A stretch of 64,000 nt of DNA from Pseudolysobacter antarcticus (GCF_004168365.1 NZ_CP035704.1:2852001-2916000); one strand, 5' to 3'; counted from the first letter of the stretch, positions 27,554 through 36,743 are shown. Numbers and translations: made by a program. Notes: generated by a model from the letters alone, not told the origin.

Positions 27554-28885
27554 TCAATAACTCAGGCTGCGATAACGCGCACGCAGGCGATTGCGCAACA
27601 GGATCGCGCACAGGTTCAACGCGACTACGGCGAGTAACAAAACCAGGGCGCACGCATACGCCCGCGGCTCGGCGCGCCACGCATCGGCGCCCTGCAACGC
27701 GGTATCGTAAACCTGATAACCGAGGTGCATGAATTCGCGAGTGGGATGCAGATACGGAAACTGCGCATCGACCACACCGGCCGGCGCGAGCTTGACCACG
27801 CCGACCAGCATCAGCGGCGCAACCTCACCCGCCGCGCGCGCGATCGCCAGCACGAGGCCGGTCAATAACGCCGGACGCGCCAGCGGCAGCAACAGATGCC
27901 ACAAGGTTTCCGCGCGTGTCGCACCAAGCGCGAGCGAACCATCACGCAGACTTTGCGGCACGCGCGCCAAGCCTTCTTCGGCGGTCACGATCACGACGGG
28001 CAAGGTCAGCAATGCCAACGTCAACGCAGCCCACAACAGGCCGCCACTACCGAAGGTCGGCGTCGGCAAACGTTCGCTGTAAAATAGCTGATCGATCGAT
28101 CCGCCGATCTGATGCACGAACAACGCCAGCCCGATCAAGCCGTAGATGATCGACGGCACACCCGCGAGATTATTCACCGCGCTGCGCAAGATCCGCGCGC
28201 GCCGGCTGCTCGCCGCCTGCTCATGCAGATACACCGCGGCAAGCACACCGAGCGGCATTACCAGCACGCTCATGAGCAACACCAACATCACCGTGCCGAC
28301 AAGCGCCGGCAGGATGCCACCGCCCGGATTCGCCGACGTCGGACCGGTGCTCAGAAAGCGCCAGAGCTGGCTCGCGAATTCGCCGAATCGTTGCCAGTAT
28401 CCATCTGCATTTGCGACTCGCAGACGATAGATTTCGTTCGCATCAAGGGTGATGCCATGCGACGGATCATCCTGCGACAACAGCAATGATGCGTGTGCTG
28501 CGATGGCGTTTTGCAGCAGTGCGATATCGATGCGGGTGAATAGCAATCGGCCATCGTTCAATTCGATTTCGACGACATCGGCAGGTTGGCTGCGCGCGAC
28601 GATCTGCGCCAGACGCACGCGCTGATAACTTTCGCCGATACGTACCGGTTCGGAGCTGCGCAAGATCAGCACATCGCCATCCTGATCGAGCACCTGCGCG
28701 AGCACATCATGCCGTTGCCCGTCGGCTTCGATACGCAAACTTTCCACCGGTTTCGGCCAGAATGCGGTCAGGCCGTTCACTGCGAGGATGCCGATCAGGC
28801 CGAGCATCGCGAGCACACACACGCTGACGCATGCAGCGCTGAGCCACACCCCGGCCTCGGGAATAAATACGCGCATGCGACTCAT
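27554..28885 (-). CDS. pstA: Phosphate ABC transporter permease PstA
   Basis: A 443-residue inner-membrane permease of the Pst system, longer than the typical PstA of about 300 because of a periplasmic insert of about 130 residues between the first and second transmembrane helices. The conserved permease core includes [83 protein letters not shown], which contains the EAA-type loop. It overlaps pstC by 4 bases, showing translational coupling, and is followed by pstB. Confidence 0.92.
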   Translation of the reverse strand: MSRMRVFIPEAGVWLSAACVSVCVLAMLGLIGILAVNGLTAFWPKPVESLRIEADGQRHDVLAQVLDQDGDVLILRSSEPVRIGESYQRVRLAQIVARSQPADVVEIELNDGRLLFTRIDIALLQNAIAAHASLLLSQDDPSHGITLDANEIYRLRVANADGYWQRFGEFASQLWRFLSTGPTSANPGGGILPALVGTVMLVLLMSVLVMPLGVLAAVYLHEQAASSRRARILRSAVNNLAGVPSIIYGLIGLALFVHQIGGSIDQLFYSERLPTPTFGSGGLLWAALTLALLTLPVVIVTAEEGLARVPQSLRDGSLALGATRAETLWHLLLPLARPALLTGLVLAIARAAGEVAPLMLVGVVKLAPAGVVDAQFPYLHPTREFMHLGYQVYDTALQGADAWRAEPRAYACALVLLLAVVALNLCAILLRNRLRARYRSLSY

Positions 28886-29979
28886 GCTGTAGCGCTGCCC
28901 GAGCGCAGGCGATTGCGCAACAACGCGGCGAGAGAATGCAACACAAACGTCGCCGCAAACAGGATCAGCGCCGACAGCAACAGCAACCGAAACTGCGCGC
29001 TATGTGGCGCCGCCTGCGGCGCTTCGATCGCGATATTCGCGGTGACTGCGCGCAATCCATCCAGCGCATGCCACGACAACAACGGCGTATTGCCGCTGGC
29101 CATCAGCACGATCATGCTTTCGCCGAGCGCGCGACCGATGCCGAGCAAAACTGCGGCGAGCAAACCCGAGCCTGCCGCCGGAAGAATCAACGTGGTCAGC
29201 GCCTGCCAGCGATTTGCACCGAGCGCATACGCGCCATGTGCGAGCGCGCGCGGCACACTGAGCAATGCATCCTCGGCCAGAGCAAACACCGTCGGCACCA
29301 TCGCCAGACCGAGGGTCATGCCGATCAGCAAACCATTCCATGGCGAGGCCGGATCGAACAACAACCGCGTCCAGGTTTCGGTCGAGTCGGTAGAAAAAAA
29401 TACCAGCACGCAAACCAGCACCACCAGCGGCAACATCAGCAACGGTTGCCAACCTTCGACGACACGCACCCAGCGCGATGGAATCAAACGCTGCCACAAA
29501 CACATGCCGAGCAACATCACGCCGGGCAATAACAACAAGCAGGCGAACAGCGCCGACAACCCGGCGTACAACCGCGGCGCCAGCCACAACACCGCGATCA
29601 GGCCGAGCAAGACCGTCGGCACGGCGTTGAGAATTTCAAGTGACGGGCGAATCCACGCACGCAATCGGGCGCTACTGAATTGCGCGCAATAAATCGCTGC
29701 ACCGAGGCCGAGCGGCACGCCAAACAACATCGCATAAACCGTGGCCTTGAGACTGCCGAACAACAGCGGCCACAGCGTTTCCGATCCGGCGCTCGCACTC
29801 AGCGGCCAGAGTTGCCACAGCAGATACAGCGGAATCGCGGCGATCGCGAGCAACACGACGGCGGCGCCTAATCCGGCACCACGCCGCAACCAGCGCTCGC
29901 GACGCAGGCGCAACGGCAGCCGCGCGTTAGCACGCGCCGCTACAACACCGACGGAATTTGGGTTCGTAATTACAGGCAT
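28882..29979 (-). CDS. pstC: Phosphate ABC transporter permease PstC
   Basis: A 365-residue inner-membrane permease that pairs with PstA. It carries the PstC hallmarks VPLGLGAAIYCAQFSSARLRAWIRPSLEILNAVPTVLLG, a stretch near residue 250 of ALAEDALLSVPRALAHGAYALGANRWQALTTLILPAAGSGLL with the EAA loop, and GRALGESMIVLMASGN. The ATG at 29979 gives a hydrophilic N-terminal tail. It is first in the leftward pstCAB-phoU cluster; no pstS binding-protein gene is linked, so one must be elsewhere. The intergenic region to the divergent glycosyltransferase carries two Pho-box-like sites. Confidence 0.92.
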   Translation of the reverse strand: MPVITNPNSVGVVAARANARLPLRLRRERWLRRGAGLGAAVVLLAIAAIPLYLLWQLWPLSASAGSETLWPLLFGSLKATVYAMLFGVPLGLGAAIYCAQFSSARLRAWIRPSLEILNAVPTVLLGLIAVLWLAPRLYAGLSALFACLLLLPGVMLLGMCLWQRLIPSRWVRVVEGWQPLLMLPLVVLVCVLVFFSTDSTETWTRLLFDPASPWNGLLIGMTLGLAMVPTVFALAEDALLSVPRALAHGAYALGANRWQALTTLILPAAGSGLLAAVLLGIGRALGESMIVLMASGNTPLLSWHALDGLRAVTANIAIEAPQAAPHSAQFRLLLLSALILFAATFVLHSLAALLRNRLRSGSATA

Positions 29980-30000
29980 AACACACGTTAAAAACTGTTT

Positions 30001-30018
30001 GTGACGTTCATGTTACAA
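30001..30018 (-). promoter_or_regulatory. Candidate Pho box facing pstC
   Basis: Read on the minus strand, two 7-base half-sites TTGTAAC and ACGTCAC are separated by 4 bases, giving the 11-base period of PhoB direct repeats (CTGTCAT-like). They lie 22 bases before the pstC start. Each half-site matches five of seven consensus positions, so this is a weaker candidate than the plus-strand site. Confidence 0.4.
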
Positions 30019-30028
30019 CGCGGCCGCA

Positions 30029-30057
30029 CTGTCATCGCTTGTTCATGCGATTGTCAC
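30029..30057 (+). promoter_or_regulatory. Candidate Pho box facing the glycosyltransferase
   Basis: Three half-sites CTGTCAT, TGTTCAT and TTGTCAC occur with 4-base gaps, an exact 11-base period. The first and third match the PhoB half-site CTGTCAY closely. The array lies 53 bases before the glycosyltransferase ATG and is directed towards it. Confidence 0.55.
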
Positions 30058-30110
30058 CGCGCCTTCAACTGCGTGACCTAGTGTGCATCAAGCGCCCGGA
30101 GGCCACGAAC

Positions 30111-31286
30111 ATGCGCATCGCGATCGTTACCGAGACTTATCCGCCCGAAGTAAATGGTGTCGCCTTGACCGTCGCCGGGCTGGCGCATGGTCTGGCCGGC
30201 GCCGGACATCAGGTGCAACTGGTGCGTCCGCGACAGATCGAAAATACCTCCAAAAATATTTTGGCGACGGAATCGAACATCGCAAAAGCGAAACCCGGCC
30301 AATCTCAGATCGATGAAGTGCTCGTGCGCGGCGCCGGTCTGCCACGATATCCGGGATTGCGTTTCGGCCTGCCTGCCGCAAGAAAACTCAAAGCGCTATG
30401 GCGCGCGCAACGCCCGGATGCGATCTATGTCGCTACCGAAGGCCCGTTGGGCTATTCGGCACTGCGCGCGGCAAGTGCTCTCGGCATTCCGGCCAGCACC
30501 GGATTTCATACGCGCTTCGATGATTTTGCGCGTCATTACGGACTCGGATTTCTCACGCCGCTGGTGTTCGCTTATCTGCGTCGTTTTCACGAGCGCGGTC
30601 ACGCCACATTGGTGCCGACTACCGAACTTGCGCAGTTCCTCACGTCGAACGGTTTCAGCAACGTGCAACTGCTGCGCCGCGCCGTGGATACCCAATTGTT
30701 CAGTCCGCTGCGTCGCGATGAAACATTGCGCGCGCAGTGGGGATTAAACCCGCAGGATCTCGCGGTGCTGTATGTCGGGCGAATCGCGCCGGAGAAAAAT
30801 CTGGCGGTGTGTGTCGCGGCATTTCGCGAAATCCAGCGGCAGCAACCGAATACGCGTTACATCTGGATCGGCGATGGTCCAGCGCGTGCGCAACTCGCGG
30901 CGGAGAATCCGGATTTCATTTTCACCGGCATCCAGCGCGGCGAAACCCTTGCACGTTTTTATGCGAGCTGCGATCTGTTCCTGTTTCCGAGCATCACCGA
31001 AACTTTCGGCAACGTCACGCTCGAAGCGATGGCCAGCGGCCTGCCGACGGTGGCGTTCGACTACGGCGCCGCACGCGAACACCTGCTCGATCATTGTGGC
31101 CGACGGGTGCCGTTCGCCGATGCGGCCGCGTTCATCGCGGCTAGCGTGCACCTCGCCGCCGCGCACGATATACGACGCGACATGCGCAACGCCGCACGCG
31201 CCGCCGTGGCCGAACTGAATCCACACGCCGTCACCGCGAGTTTTTCCGATCTGCTCGCCAACCTCGCTACGCGGAGAGCCGCATGA
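30111..31286 (+). CDS. GT4 glycosyltransferase, likely lipid glycosylation under phosphate limitation
   Basis: A 391-residue retaining GT-B enzyme. The N-terminal domain begins MRIAIVTETYPPEVNGVA with the GT4-type EVNGVA loop, and an acceptor region includes STGFHTRFDDFARHYGLG. The C-terminal nucleotide-sugar domain has LYVGRIAPEKNLAVCV, IGDGPARAQL and the EX7E motif ITETFGNVTLEAMASGLP. The group includes mannosyl- and sugar transferases to phosphatidylinositol or diacylglycerol, and the phosphate-starvation lipid glycosyltransferase Agt. An optimal GGAGG site at 30098-30102 supports ATG 30111. It is preceded by a Pho box, faces pstC and overlaps a PAP2-phosphatase gene by 4 bases, so lipid remodelling is the best inference. 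Confidence 0.82.
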   Translation: MRIAIVTETYPPEVNGVALTVAGLAHGLAGAGHQVQLVRPRQIENTSKNILATESNIAKAKPGQSQIDEVLVRGAGLPRYPGLRFGLPAARKLKALWRAQRPDAIYVATEGPLGYSALRAASALGIPASTGFHTRFDDFARHYGLGFLTPLVFAYLRRFHERGHATLVPTTELAQFLTSNGFSNVQLLRRAVDTQLFSPLRRDETLRAQWGLNPQDLAVLYVGRIAPEKNLAVCVAAFREIQRQQPNTRYIWIGDGPARAQLAAENPDFIFTGIQRGETLARFYASCDLFLFPSITETFGNVTLEAMASGLPTVAFDYGAAREHLLDHCGRRVPFADAAAFIAASVHLAAAHDIRRDMRNAARAAVAELNPHAVTASFSDLLANLATRRAA

Positions 31287-31840
31287 GCACACTCGAACTC
31301 TGGCAAAACCTCGAAGCCCGCAGCGGCGAATGGCGACTCTGCCTGGCCTGCAATCGCTGGGGTACACGCCGCGCCATCATCCGCTTTTTCAGCGCGATCA
31401 GCCGCCTCGGCGACGGTGTGTTCTGGTATACCTTGATGGCCACGATCGCTATCTTCGGCGGCGCCCGCGCGCATATCGCCGCATTGCATATGGCACTGAT
31501 CGGCATCACCGCCGCGCTGCTATATCGCACCCTGAAACGCTGGACACGTCGGCCGCGCCCGTTCCGCACGCACAGCCAGATCATCGCCCACATCGCGCCG
31601 CTCGACGAGTTCAGTTTTCCGTCTGGCCACACCTTGCACGCGGTGTGCTTCAGCAGCGTCGCGATCACCTACTTTCCGCTGCTGGCGTTCGTGCTCGTGC
31701 CGTTTACTTTGCTCGTGGCGGTATCGCGCGTGGTGCTTGGCCTGCATTATCCGAGTGATGTGCTGGCGGCGACGTTGATCGGGTTTGGTTTGACGGCAGT
31801 ATCGTTTGGTCTGGCGCCGAGCCTGATCGCGCTGATTTAG
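31283..31840 (+). CDS. PAP2-family membrane phosphatase
   Basis: A 185-residue integral membrane phosphatase with the three PAP2 signature blocks in order: KRWTRRPRP near residue 88, PSGHTLHAV near 113, and SRVVLGLHYPSD near 149, whose histidines form the active site. Five or six hydrophobic segments surround them. PAP2 enzymes hydrolyse phosphatidate, undecaprenyl pyrophosphate or other lipid phosphates. The start overlaps the end of the glycosyltransferase gene (ATGA), so the two are translationally coupled. A coherent hypothesis is that this enzyme makes diacylglycerol for the glycosyltransferase, under Pho control. Undecaprenyl recycling is an alternative. Confidence 0.83.
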   Translation: MSTLELWQNLEARSGEWRLCLACNRWGTRRAIIRFFSAISRLGDGVFWYTLMATIAIFGGARAHIAALHMALIGITAALLYRTLKRWTRRPRPFRTHSQIIAHIAPLDEFSFPSGHTLHAVCFSSVAITYFPLLAFVLVPFTLLVAVSRVVLGLHYPSDVLAATLIGFGLTAVSFGLAPSLIALI

Positions 31841-31865
31841 CCCAATCATATCTGCAACGTTGCGA

Positions 31866-31888
31866 AGCGTATCGCATCGCGATACGCT
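31866..31888. promoter_or_regulatory. Palindrome at the higBA promoter, candidate HigA operator
   Basis: AGCGTATCGC and GCGATACGCT form a perfect 10-base inverted repeat with a 3-base centre (ATC). It ends 5 bases before the toxin start codon. Toxin-antitoxin antitoxins of the HigA type commonly bind such palindromes to autoregulate. Confidence 0.5.
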
Positions 31889-31893
31889 AGATC

Positions 31894-32172
31894 ATGATTC
31901 GCGGATTTCGCCACAAGGGACTGGAAGCCTTTTTCCGCTTGGGTACATCGCGCGGAATTCAAGCTGCGCACGCACCAAAAATCGGCCGCATTCTGTCGCT
32001 ACTCGACGCCGCATCAGCACCGCACGATCTTGATCTTCCTGGCTATCGTCTGCATGAACTCAAAGGACGCGACAAAGGCACGTGGTCGGTTTGGGTGAAC
32101 GGAAACTGGCGAATCACGTTCAAGTTTTCCGCTGCGGATGCTGAACTTGTCGATTATCTTGACTATCACTGA
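31894..32172 (+). CDS. higB: HigB-type mRNA-interferase toxin
   Basis: A 92-residue RelE-superfamily protein of the HigB (plasmid maintenance killer) group that cleaves ribosome-bound mRNA. The N-terminus MIRGFRHKGLEAFFRLGTSRGI and the closing segment WSVWVNGNWRITFKF match the family closely; the conserved basic residues and the Arg in NWRITF are present. It precedes its antitoxin gene, the inverted order typical of higBA operons. A palindrome lies 5 bases upstream of its start. Confidence 0.88.
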   Translation: MIRGFRHKGLEAFFRLGTSRGIQAAHAPKIGRILSLLDAASAPHDLDLPGYRLHELKGRDKGTWSVWVNGNWRITFKFSAADAELVDYLDYH

Positions 32173-32182
32173 GATCAAGCCC

Positions 32183-32461
32183 ATGAAAAACCATCCGCAC
32201 CCCGGCGAGCTGCTACGCGAAGACGTGCTCAAGCCACTCGCACTGCAAGTCACAGAGGCCGCACGCCGCCTCGGTATGTCACGCGTTTCGTTATCGCGAG
32301 TGCTGAATGGACGTGCCGCGATCAGCCCCGATCTTGCGGTTCGACTGGAACGTGCAGGCGTAAGCACGGCGCGCGCATGGATCACACTGCAGGCGAATTA
32401 CGATTTGTGGTTAGCCGAGCAACGCCAGCAACCACGCGTAGAACCGCTGCAGGCGGCGTGA
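32183..32461 (+). CDS. higA: HigA-type antitoxin
   Basis: A 92-residue XRE-type DNA-binding antitoxin. It begins NHPHPGELLREDVLKPLALQVTEAARRLGMSRVSLSRVLNGRAAISPDLAVRLE, the family's helix-turn-helix with the characteristic HPGE..RED start. The ATG at 32183 lies 11 bases after the toxin stop, so the pair is one operon. It neutralises HigB and, with the palindrome at 31866-31888, should repress the operon. Confidence 0.9.
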   Translation: MKNHPHPGELLREDVLKPLALQVTEAARRLGMSRVSLSRVLNGRAAISPDLAVRLERAGVSTARAWITLQANYDLWLAEQRQQPRVEPLQAA

Positions 32462-32572
32462 TTGTCAGGTGATGCTAATCAAATGGCTCGGCGTAGTACG
32501 GAATTCGCCATGTCTGTAATATTAGACATTCAATCGACATAATTATCGTCTTTCGATGCTCAGGGATAGACA

Positions 32573-33037
32573 ATGAAATTTGTAAAAATTTTTCTGATTA
32601 CATTTTGCACATTATTTGGCATTCCGATCAGTCAGCAGTGCGATGCGGCCACGCTGATCATGATGTTTGATTTGGTCAAGACGAGCAATCAGAACAAACC
32701 CAGCGATGTCATCGAGTTTGTCCAAAGATTCAAGTTGAAAAATATCGACACTGGCAGCACTTATAAGAGCAGTGCAACGCGTGCGAATCAAGTAGCTGTA
32801 TTCGATATTCCGCAAGGCAATTACTGTCTTTATTCCGTCAATCTTTACGTAAATATGGAATTGGAATATTGCAAAAGTCCAAATTTTCGCGTGGAGGAAG
32901 GGAAGATCAATAATGCTGGAAAGTGGCGGCTCGGCTATTCCTACGAATCACATACCATGTTGCTTGTATATGCGTTCAAGGATCCAGATGCGGTTGTTTC
33001 GCGCGCGCGCGAAACAGACGGCAACCTGTTCGACTAA
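32573..33037 (+). CDS. Exported protein of unknown function
   Basis: A 154-residue protein with a signal peptide (residues 1-25, ending CDAA). The mature part is a beta-rich domain with VAVFDIPQGNYCLYSVNLY and FRVEEGKINNAGKWRLGY segments. Two Cys pairs (YCLYS.., EYCKSP) may form a disulfide. The local DNA is more AT-rich than its neighbours, which hints at transfer or low constraint. No family was recognised. It stands alone after higBA. Confidence 0.55.
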   Translation: MKFVKIFLITFCTLFGIPISQQCDAATLIMMFDLVKTSNQNKPSDVIEFVQRFKLKNIDTGSTYKSSATRANQVAVFDIPQGNYCLYSVNLYVNMELEYCKSPNFRVEEGKINNAGKWRLGYSYESHTMLLVYAFKDPDAVVSRARETDGNLFD

Positions 33038-33130
33038 GCAGGCTTTGTGCACATAGACCGAATATCATTTGTTGTGTAGTCGATGCAGCACTTGGGCCTT
33101 GCACAATCGTCTTTGAGTGGCATAGAAATC

Positions 33131-34249
33131 TCAATGCGTGTCCAGCGCCGCATACACAGTCGTCGAAAATTTGCCGGGATCGACCCACTCGCTATTGGTC
33201 ATGACGACCACGCCGCGTTTTTCATGCGGGTAGATCACGAGGCGCGTGCGGGTTTTTTCCTGCTCGCCATCGTGCGAGATCTTGAGTTTGCCTGACTTGT
33301 CGATCTGCACGACGAAGCCGAGTCCGCGCTCGGTCAACTCGCCGTTCTTCAGCGTTTGCGGCGTCCACATTTCAGTCTCGATCTTGCTTGAAACCAGCCG
33401 ATGATTGATCAGGCCTGCGGCGAAATTGGCGAAGTCGTCGATGTTGGAAATGAATCCGCCGCCACCAAGTTTCCAGCTGACATCGGTGTCGCTCGAACGC
33501 TCGATTTTTTCATCGTGTTTGCGATAGCCGACCGCGCGATTCGGAATATTCAGCCACTGATAATCCGGCCGCAGCGTGACCAAACCCAGCGGTTGTCCGA
33601 TGCTTTCGCTCACCTGAGTGGCAAACGCCTGTTTGCCCGCGCGTTGTACGACGGCGCTCAGCAAAATAAAGCCGTGCGTGGAATAGGAATATTTCTCACC
33701 GGGCGGATTTACCAGCGGCGATTCCTTGAACGTATCCAGCGCAAGAATCACATCAGCGAACGGATGCGGCATCGCATAACTGCGCTGGGTACGAATAACC
33801 TTGCCGTTGTCGTAGTGGACGATACCGCTCTGATGATCGAGCAGTTCGCGCGTGGTAATGGTGACGCCCTTGTCCGGAAATTCCGGCACGAGCTTGCGCA
33901 CGTCGGCATCGATATTCAGCGCATTTTTCTGCACCAGTTGCATCGTGGCGATAGCGGTGAGCATCTTCGAGCACGAGGCCCAGCGGAACATCGTGTCGGT
34001 CGTCACCGGAATATTTTTTTCGCGATCCGCGAGGCCGTAGCCCTTGCTGTAGACGACCTTGCCGTTTTCAACGATGCCGACCGCGACACCAACGACATGC
34101 TGGTTTTTCATCTCGGCCTCGACTGCTGCATCGACGGCAATAGCGCGGTCTCTCGACAAGCCACCGATGGTCGGCGCGCGGGCCAGCGCGATGTCGCTGC
34201 AAACCAGTAAAACCAGCAGCGAAGCAAAAACCGAGCGACGCAAGATCAT
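33131..34249 (-). CDS. Serine hydrolase of the beta-lactamase/class C family
   Basis: A 372-residue exported protein with a signal peptide of about 24 residues. The catalytic SxxK tetrad is S92-C-S-K95 in FRWASCSKMLTA. The second motif is expected as YxN; here it reads YSYST(HG), with Thr where Asn usually sits, so activity may be altered. The third motif region is near the HDG in ISHDGEQEK. The group includes AmpC, penicillin-binding, esterase and D-aminopeptidase members. ATG 34249 starts the signal peptide better than the ATG at 34261. It stands alone; the function cannot be specified further. Confidence 0.8.
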   Translation of the reverse strand: MILRRSVFASLLVLLVCSDIALARAPTIGGLSRDRAIAVDAAVEAEMKNQHVVGVAVGIVENGKVVYSKGYGLADREKNIPVTTDTMFRWASCSKMLTAIATMQLVQKNALNIDADVRKLVPEFPDKGVTITTRELLDHQSGIVHYDNGKVIRTQRSYAMPHPFADVILALDTFKESPLVNPPGEKYSYSTHGFILLSAVVQRAGKQAFATQVSESIGQPLGLVTLRPDYQWLNIPNRAVGYRKHDEKIERSSDTDVSWKLGGGGFISNIDDFANFAAGLINHRLVSSKIETEMWTPQTLKNGELTERGLGFVVQIDKSGKLKISHDGEQEKTRTRLVIYPHEKRGVVVMTNSEWVDPGKFSTTVYAALDTH

Positions 34250-34337
34250 GGCAAACTCCAAACACGACGAGTGTCCGGATTATGCGTGCGTGCGCGCCGG
34301 ATATCGAGTGCGCGCACGCATCACTGCCGCAGCAAAA

Positions 34338-34679
34338 TCAACCGCGATTGCCATCCGCCACCACGACCACCGCGGTGCCGTAGCAGAGCACTTCGGTCAG
34401 GCCCGCCATGATTTCAGTGGCGTCGTAGCGCATGGCGACGATGGCATTGGCGCCGAGTTTCATCGCGTGCTGGCACATGGTCTGGTAGGTTTCCGCACGT
34501 GCCTGTTCACACAGGTTGGTGTAGATCGTGATGTTGCCGCCGAACAGGGTTTGCAGCCCGCCGATAAAACTGCCGACCACCGAGCGCGACCGCACGGTGA
34601 TGCCACGTACCACACCCAGGCTGCGCGTGATGGTGTAGCCCGGCAAATCCATCGTTGTTGTCACCATCGCATTTTGCAT
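34338..34679 (-). CDS. YbjQ/UPF0145 heavy-metal-binding-domain protein
   Basis: A 113-residue protein of the YbjQ family. Its characteristic order is [26 protein letters not shown], then the glycine-rich [13 protein letters not shown], then [37 protein letters not shown] and the C-terminal [10 protein letters not shown]. These pentameric proteins have a repetitive beta-alpha fold and no confirmed function. The gene lies between the serine hydrolase and DUF885 genes on the same strand with gaps of about 90 bases. Confidence 0.86.
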   Translation of the reverse strand: MQNAMVTTTMDLPGYTITRSLGVVRGITVRSRSVVGSFIGGLQTLFGGNITIYTNLCEQARAETYQTMCQHAMKLGANAIVAMRYDATEIMAGLTEVLCYGTAVVVVADGNRG

Positions 34680-34767
34680 TTCGACTCTCCGTTATCGAAC
34701 TCGTTGTTGTCGATGCGCGACTCGCCACGCTTGCACATGACGAGTCGCTTGCATCGGAATCCGCGTT

Positions 34768-36582
34768 TTATTTCTGCGTCGCGATCCAGTCATCGATCAC
34801 ACGCTGCAGCAGCTCCAGCGGCAGCGCGCCGTGGATCAGCACCTGATCGTGGAATTGCTTGATATCGAATTTCGACCCGAGTTGCTGTTTGGCTTTTTCG
34901 CGCAACTCGAGAATTTTCAGCATGCCGACTTTGTACGCCAGCGCCTGCCCCGGATCGACGATGTAGCGTTCGATCTCAGCGGTGACATCGCTCTCGGCCA
35001 TGCCGGTGTTTTCCATCATGTAGCTGATTGCTTGTTCACGCGTCCAGTGTTTGTAGTGAATGCCGCTGTCGACCACGAGGCGCACCGCACGCATCATTTC
35101 GTCGCGCAGGCGACCGAGATTATCCAGCGGATTTTTCTCGAAACCGAGTTCCCACGCCAGACGTTCCGAATACAGCGCCCAGCCTTCGACGTACGCGGTG
35201 AACGGCAGTACGCGACGGAAGAACGGCACGCCGGTCAATTCCTGCGCGACCGAAATCTGGAAATGATGACCCGGAATTCCCTCGTGATATGCCAGCGAGC
35301 GCATCGCGAATTTCGGTGTTTCGTTGGTGTCGCGCATATTGGCGTAGAACACGCCGGGGCGCGTGCCATCGAACGATCCACCTTCGTAATACGCACCCGG
35401 CGCGGTGGCCTGCGCGAATTCGGGCACAGCCTGCACTTCGACGCCGAGTTTCGGGCGCACATCGAAAGTGTTGCCGAGGCCGGCATTCACTTCATCCAGA
35501 ATCGCCTGATACTGCTTGAGCATCGCGGCCTTGCCTTCCGCCGTGTTCGGAAACAGTTGCGCCGGATCTTTCGCCAACTGCTGCACGCGCGGGCCGATCG
35601 GGCCATCGCTCAGACCTTGGCCTTTGAGGATTTCATCCATCTCGGTGGTGATGCGCGCGACTTCGCTCAGGCCGAGTTGATGCACCTGCTCCGGCGTCAT
35701 GTCGGTGGTGGTTTCCTCGCGCACGCGATAGGCGTAATACGCATCGCCGTTCGGCAGACGCCAGGCGCCGTCGTTGCTTTGCGCTTTCGGCTGCAGTTGC
35801 GTGAAATAGTCGATGAGTTTCTTGTACGCCGGGTACACACTTTGCTGGATCGCCTGATCGACGCCAGCGAGCAGCGAGTCGCGTTTGGCCTGATCGAGTT
35901 TATCCGCCGGAATCTTGTCGAGCTTGGTCTTGAAACTTACGTATAGCGGATTTTCCTTGGACGGTTTGGCCGTAAAGCCGTCCATTTGCTTGAGCACTTC
36001 CTCAACCGTGAATTTCGGCGGGATGATGTTCTTGCTTTCGCGCAGACGCAGACCTTCGATCACCTGATCGAACTTGAGCGGAAACTTGTTGAGGCGCGCG
36101 ATATAGTTTTTCGCATCGCCTTCCGATTTCACCTGGTGCGTGCCGGTCATGAAATTGGTCAGCGAGGTCTGGATGCCGAACATCTGGTTGACCGGGAAAT
36201 CGTAATCGCGGAACTGATCGCCTTCGACCTGGATGCGCAGGAAATATTCGAGCACATCGTAGGAAAGCTGACCCTCGCGATCGAGCTTGCTGCGATCGTA
36301 TTGCAGCAACATGGCGTGATCATCCTTGACCAATTGCACCTGTTTCGCTTCGTGCGCGACCGAGGCGTCATCGAACTTGTCGCTGTAGAAATCCAGCGAC
36401 GGCGGCAGGATGCGCATGCTGCTGAGCATTTCCGGGCTGTCCAGCGCGAACTGCGCGAATACACGATCGTAGAACCAGTCGACCTTGTACGGTTTGAAAT
36501 AAATCACATGAATCAGAAACCCACCCACCAAAACCACGACCAGCAAGATCAGCCGCAGCAGCCATTTGAAAAAGGTTTTCAT
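34768..36582 (-). CDS. DUF885 metal-dependent peptidase-like protein
   Basis: A 604-residue membrane-anchored protein. An N-terminal transmembrane segment (residues 4-28) is followed by a large soluble, presumably periplasmic domain. The likely zinc site is the HExxH-like AYHEGIPGHHFQ, about residue 430, with downstream Glu residues. DUF885 proteins look like M32/M3-type metallopeptidases in overall helical fold, but their substrates are unknown. ATG 36582 is preferred over 36588 because it begins MKTFFKW, the usual signal-anchor pattern. Confidence 0.83.
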   Translation of the reverse strand: MKTFFKWLLRLILLVVVLVGGFLIHVIYFKPYKVDWFYDRVFAQFALDSPEMLSSMRILPPSLDFYSDKFDDASVAHEAKQVQLVKDDHAMLLQYDRSKLDREGQLSYDVLEYFLRIQVEGDQFRDYDFPVNQMFGIQTSLTNFMTGTHQVKSEGDAKNYIARLNKFPLKFDQVIEGLRLRESKNIIPPKFTVEEVLKQMDGFTAKPSKENPLYVSFKTKLDKIPADKLDQAKRDSLLAGVDQAIQQSVYPAYKKLIDYFTQLQPKAQSNDGAWRLPNGDAYYAYRVREETTTDMTPEQVHQLGLSEVARITTEMDEILKGQGLSDGPIGPRVQQLAKDPAQLFPNTAEGKAAMLKQYQAILDEVNAGLGNTFDVRPKLGVEVQAVPEFAQATAPGAYYEGGSFDGTRPGVFYANMRDTNETPKFAMRSLAYHEGIPGHHFQISVAQELTGVPFFRRVLPFTAYVEGWALYSERLAWELGFEKNPLDNLGRLRDEMMRAVRLVVDSGIHYKHWTREQAISYMMENTGMAESDVTAEIERYIVDPGQALAYKVGMLKILELREKAKQQLGSKFDIKQFHDQVLIHGALPLELLQRVIDDWIATQK

Positions 36583-36743
36583 TACCATCTCCCCGGAAAA
36601 GTGCGGCTACTGTAACAACTGCGACGCGCTTTTGATAAGCCGAAAGTCATGCCGCCCCGCGCCTCAGTGCGTAATCTTTGCGCAACCCAGCGCGCCAGGC
36701 CGTCGTTATACTTGGCGCACCTGCACTCTTTCGCTCGCCACGC

